Part shown: positions 62,774 through 64,000 of the stretch, piece after piece | Layout of the letters: each line of letters begins with the position of its first letter | Position numbering within the stretch: the stretch's first letter is position 1 | DNA from: Candidatus Sulfurimonas baltica | Lineage (GTDB): Bacteria > Campylobacterota > Campylobacteria > Campylobacterales > Sulfurimonadaceae | Direction of reading: 5' to 3' | DNA length: 64,000 bases | Assembly: GCF_015265455.1 (NCBI RefSeq) | Contig: NZ_CP054492.1 | Coordinates: 310,001-374,000 of the forward strand | Made by a program: the position numbers and the translations under genes | The notes under the pieces: generated by a model | Told to the model about the DNA's origin: nothing | Databases searched by the model: none | The model's input: only the letters and a program-made list of their open reading frames with translations

Positions 62774-63310
62774 TTATTTTATTTTTTCTTTTACACCAAG
62801 GTTATATGGTGTTGAAGTTAAACTTCTTACTTTACCATGAGGAGTATATTTATGACACTCCCAACATTTACGCTCATTTTTTAGACTTTTATTACTATTG
62901 CTGTGACCTCTTATCGCATTAACAGCCATTACGGAAGTTAAGTTGCTGTGACAACGAATACAGTTTTCTTGAACACGATTAGCTCCATCCTCACTTATGG
63001 TAAGATTATTACCATATGATTTTAGTGTCATAGCGACTGAGTGATTCCATCCATCTTTAGCTTTTGCAGCATATTTTTTTACCGCATCTCCAACAGGAAG
63101 GTGACAATCAACACATGTAGCCACATCTTTATGTGAACTTCTTGACCAAGTTGCATAAGCTGAGTTCATTGTATGACAATTAACACAAGCTCTAGGATCA
63201 CTTGACAAGTATGACAGTGCTTTTGAGGCATCTAAAGTGTAAACAAAAAAACCAATAGCAATAAGAAAAGTTAAAATTGAGCCATACATAATAACTACAT
63301 TTTTTTTCAT
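62774..63310 (-). CDS. nrfH: Quinol dehydrogenase subunit NrfH
   Basis: Membrane-anchored tetrahaem cytochrome of the NapC/NirT family, 178 residues. A single N-terminal helix (VVIMYGSILTFLIAIGFFVYT) anchors four CXXCH haems at about 42, 66, 117 and 149 (CVNCH, CVDCH, CIRCH, CWECH). It passes electrons from menaquinol to NrfA. AAAGGA precedes the ATG. An AT-rich region of about 230 bases with TATCTATAAT-type direct repeats (63440-63465) lies upstream; no regulator site could be assigned. Confidence 0.96.
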   Translation of the reverse strand: MKKNVVIMYGSILTFLIAIGFFVYTLDASKALSYLSSDPRACVNCHTMNSAYATWSRSSHKDVATCVDCHLPVGDAVKKYAAKAKDGWNHSVAMTLKSYGNNLTISEDGANRVQENCIRCHSNLTSVMAVNAIRGHSNSNKSLKNERKCWECHKYTPHGKVRSLTSTPYNLGVKEKIK

Positions 63311-63537
63311 TTCTTATCCTTTGAGTAAACATAGAGTCTATAATTGTATATAACGTAAAAAATTATAAACAACTACATTATGAATGAGTATTCAGATGGA
63401 AGTATAGCAAATTTTTTTTAAGAAAATTATTAATAGTAGTTATATATAATTATCTATAATTATCTATAGTATAAATAAACCTAAGACAATTTACGATATT
63501 ATTTGAGCCAATGTAAAATCTAAAAAAAGGTTGTTCT

Positions 63538-64000
63538 ATGAAATTTCTTCTATTAAACGTGTTGCTTTTAAACTCTCTCTTTGCTTTTGAATATACCCTC
63601 TCTGAAACAAAAGTAAACTCTAATACATATTGCTTTTTTGGCTTGCCAGAAGTTATGAATGAGGTGAATAATGGAAATATCTCAAACTCTTGTTATGTAA
63701 ATATGGGTGATAGTTATATCGTTATAGACAGTGGTCCTTCATATCTTTATGCAAAAAGTACACATGCAAAGATGAAAGAGATTAAGGACTTGCCAATATC
63801 TTATCTTATAAACACACACGGGCATGATGACCATTACTTGGGTAATGCTTACTACAAAGAGATCGGGGTAGAGATTGTAGGTTCAAAAGAGTTTAAAAAT
63901 GTAGAAAAAGTTCAAGAGACTAGAATGCAAAGCAAAATCTCTAAAGAGGCTTATGCAGGAACTACACAAGTTTTTCCAAGCACATTTGTAGATGGTGCAA
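63538..64000 (+). CDS. Metallo-beta-lactamase-fold hydrolase (3' end outside window)
   Basis: Exported protein, at least 154 residues, cut by the right edge. A signal peptide (MKFLLLNVLLLNSLFAF) is followed by a metallo-beta-lactamase fold whose metal motif is INTHGHDDHYLGN (HxHxDH). The form resembles the SoxH/quinoprotein-relay MBL proteins near sulfur and respiratory genes. AAAGG precedes the ATG at 63538. Confidence 0.85.
   Translation, partial: MKFLLLNVLLLNSLFAFEYTLSETKVNSNTYCFFGLPEVMNEVNNGNISNSCYVNMGDSYIVIDSGPSYLYAKSTHAKMKEIKDLPISYLINTHGHDDHYLGNAYYKEIGVEIVGSKEFKNVEKVQETRMQSKISKEAYAGTTQVFPSTFVDGA

Overview
The window is about 64 kb of low-GC DNA (roughly 35% by eye) with the gene content of a free-living Campylobacterota bacterium, most like Sulfurimonas or a close relative. 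Supporting this are the HP0268-type nuclease gene followed by miaB and a DUF374 acyltransferase (the order known from Helicobacter), a compact XerH-like recombinase, NrfHA, multihaem cytochromes, FeoAB, several OprD-like porins, and TATAAT promoters with little visible -35. There is no rRNA, tRNA, CRISPR array or prophage in the window.

Layout. 1-8.1 kb: signalling and redox, with a hybrid histidine kinase carrying three tandem binding-protein modules (cut by the left edge), two response-regulator diguanylate cyclases, a pentahaem cytochrome and NhaA. 8.1-13.7 kb: an accessory-looking block with an LRV-repeat protein, a MoxR ATPase and a DUF2201 metallopeptidase/VWA protein in an operon, then a PIF1/RecD-like helicase and a convergent possible PD-(D/E)XK protein. 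13.8-21.1 kb: housekeeping (peroxiredoxin, pgm, metK, ferredoxin, ndk, and the yceD-rpmF-plsX-fabH lipid operon). 21.2-23.8 kb: a complete IS1380-family element with a 5-bp target duplication, inserted just upstream of a GEMM-like (cyclic di-GMP class I) riboswitch candidate that precedes a small exported protein. 23.8-29.4 kb: DEAD-box helicase, MscS, DoxX, PssA and a chemoreceptor. 29.5-34.4 kb: two porins and feoAB, the latter behind a Fur-like box. 34.4-40.0 kb: a two-component system, an MltF-like transglycosylase and a CZB chemoreceptor. 40.0-44.8 kb: rsfS/nadD and gap-pgk-tpiA-fabI. 44.8-50 kb: lipoprotein, two outer-membrane proteins, an orphan ABC permease and nusA. 50-59 kb: HP0268-like, miaB, DUF374, xer, a PilM/N/O-like trio, tilS, rimO and a BaiN-type flavoprotein. 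59.1-64 kb: Kef-type antiporter, DUF3465 protein, nrfA/nrfH, and a metallo-beta-lactamase-fold protein cut by the right edge.

Three patterns cut across genes. First, at least nine genes have no Shine-Dalgarno sequence and a -10 box placed exactly six bases before the start codon, which predicts leaderless mRNAs. Second, the palindrome TACATGTA occurs at least 26 times, about ten times a rough expectation, in different reading frames and between genes. Third, several families of small covarying hairpins sit between genes (ATCAAGTT-core repeats, the ATTTAAACT-flanked pair, and paired ATAGC-loop elements on both sides of nusA). The best candidates for new biology are the riboswitch/small-protein/IS locus, a Cys-rich micro-ORF coupled to the transposase, the LRV-MoxR-DUF2201 operon and the leaderless gene class.
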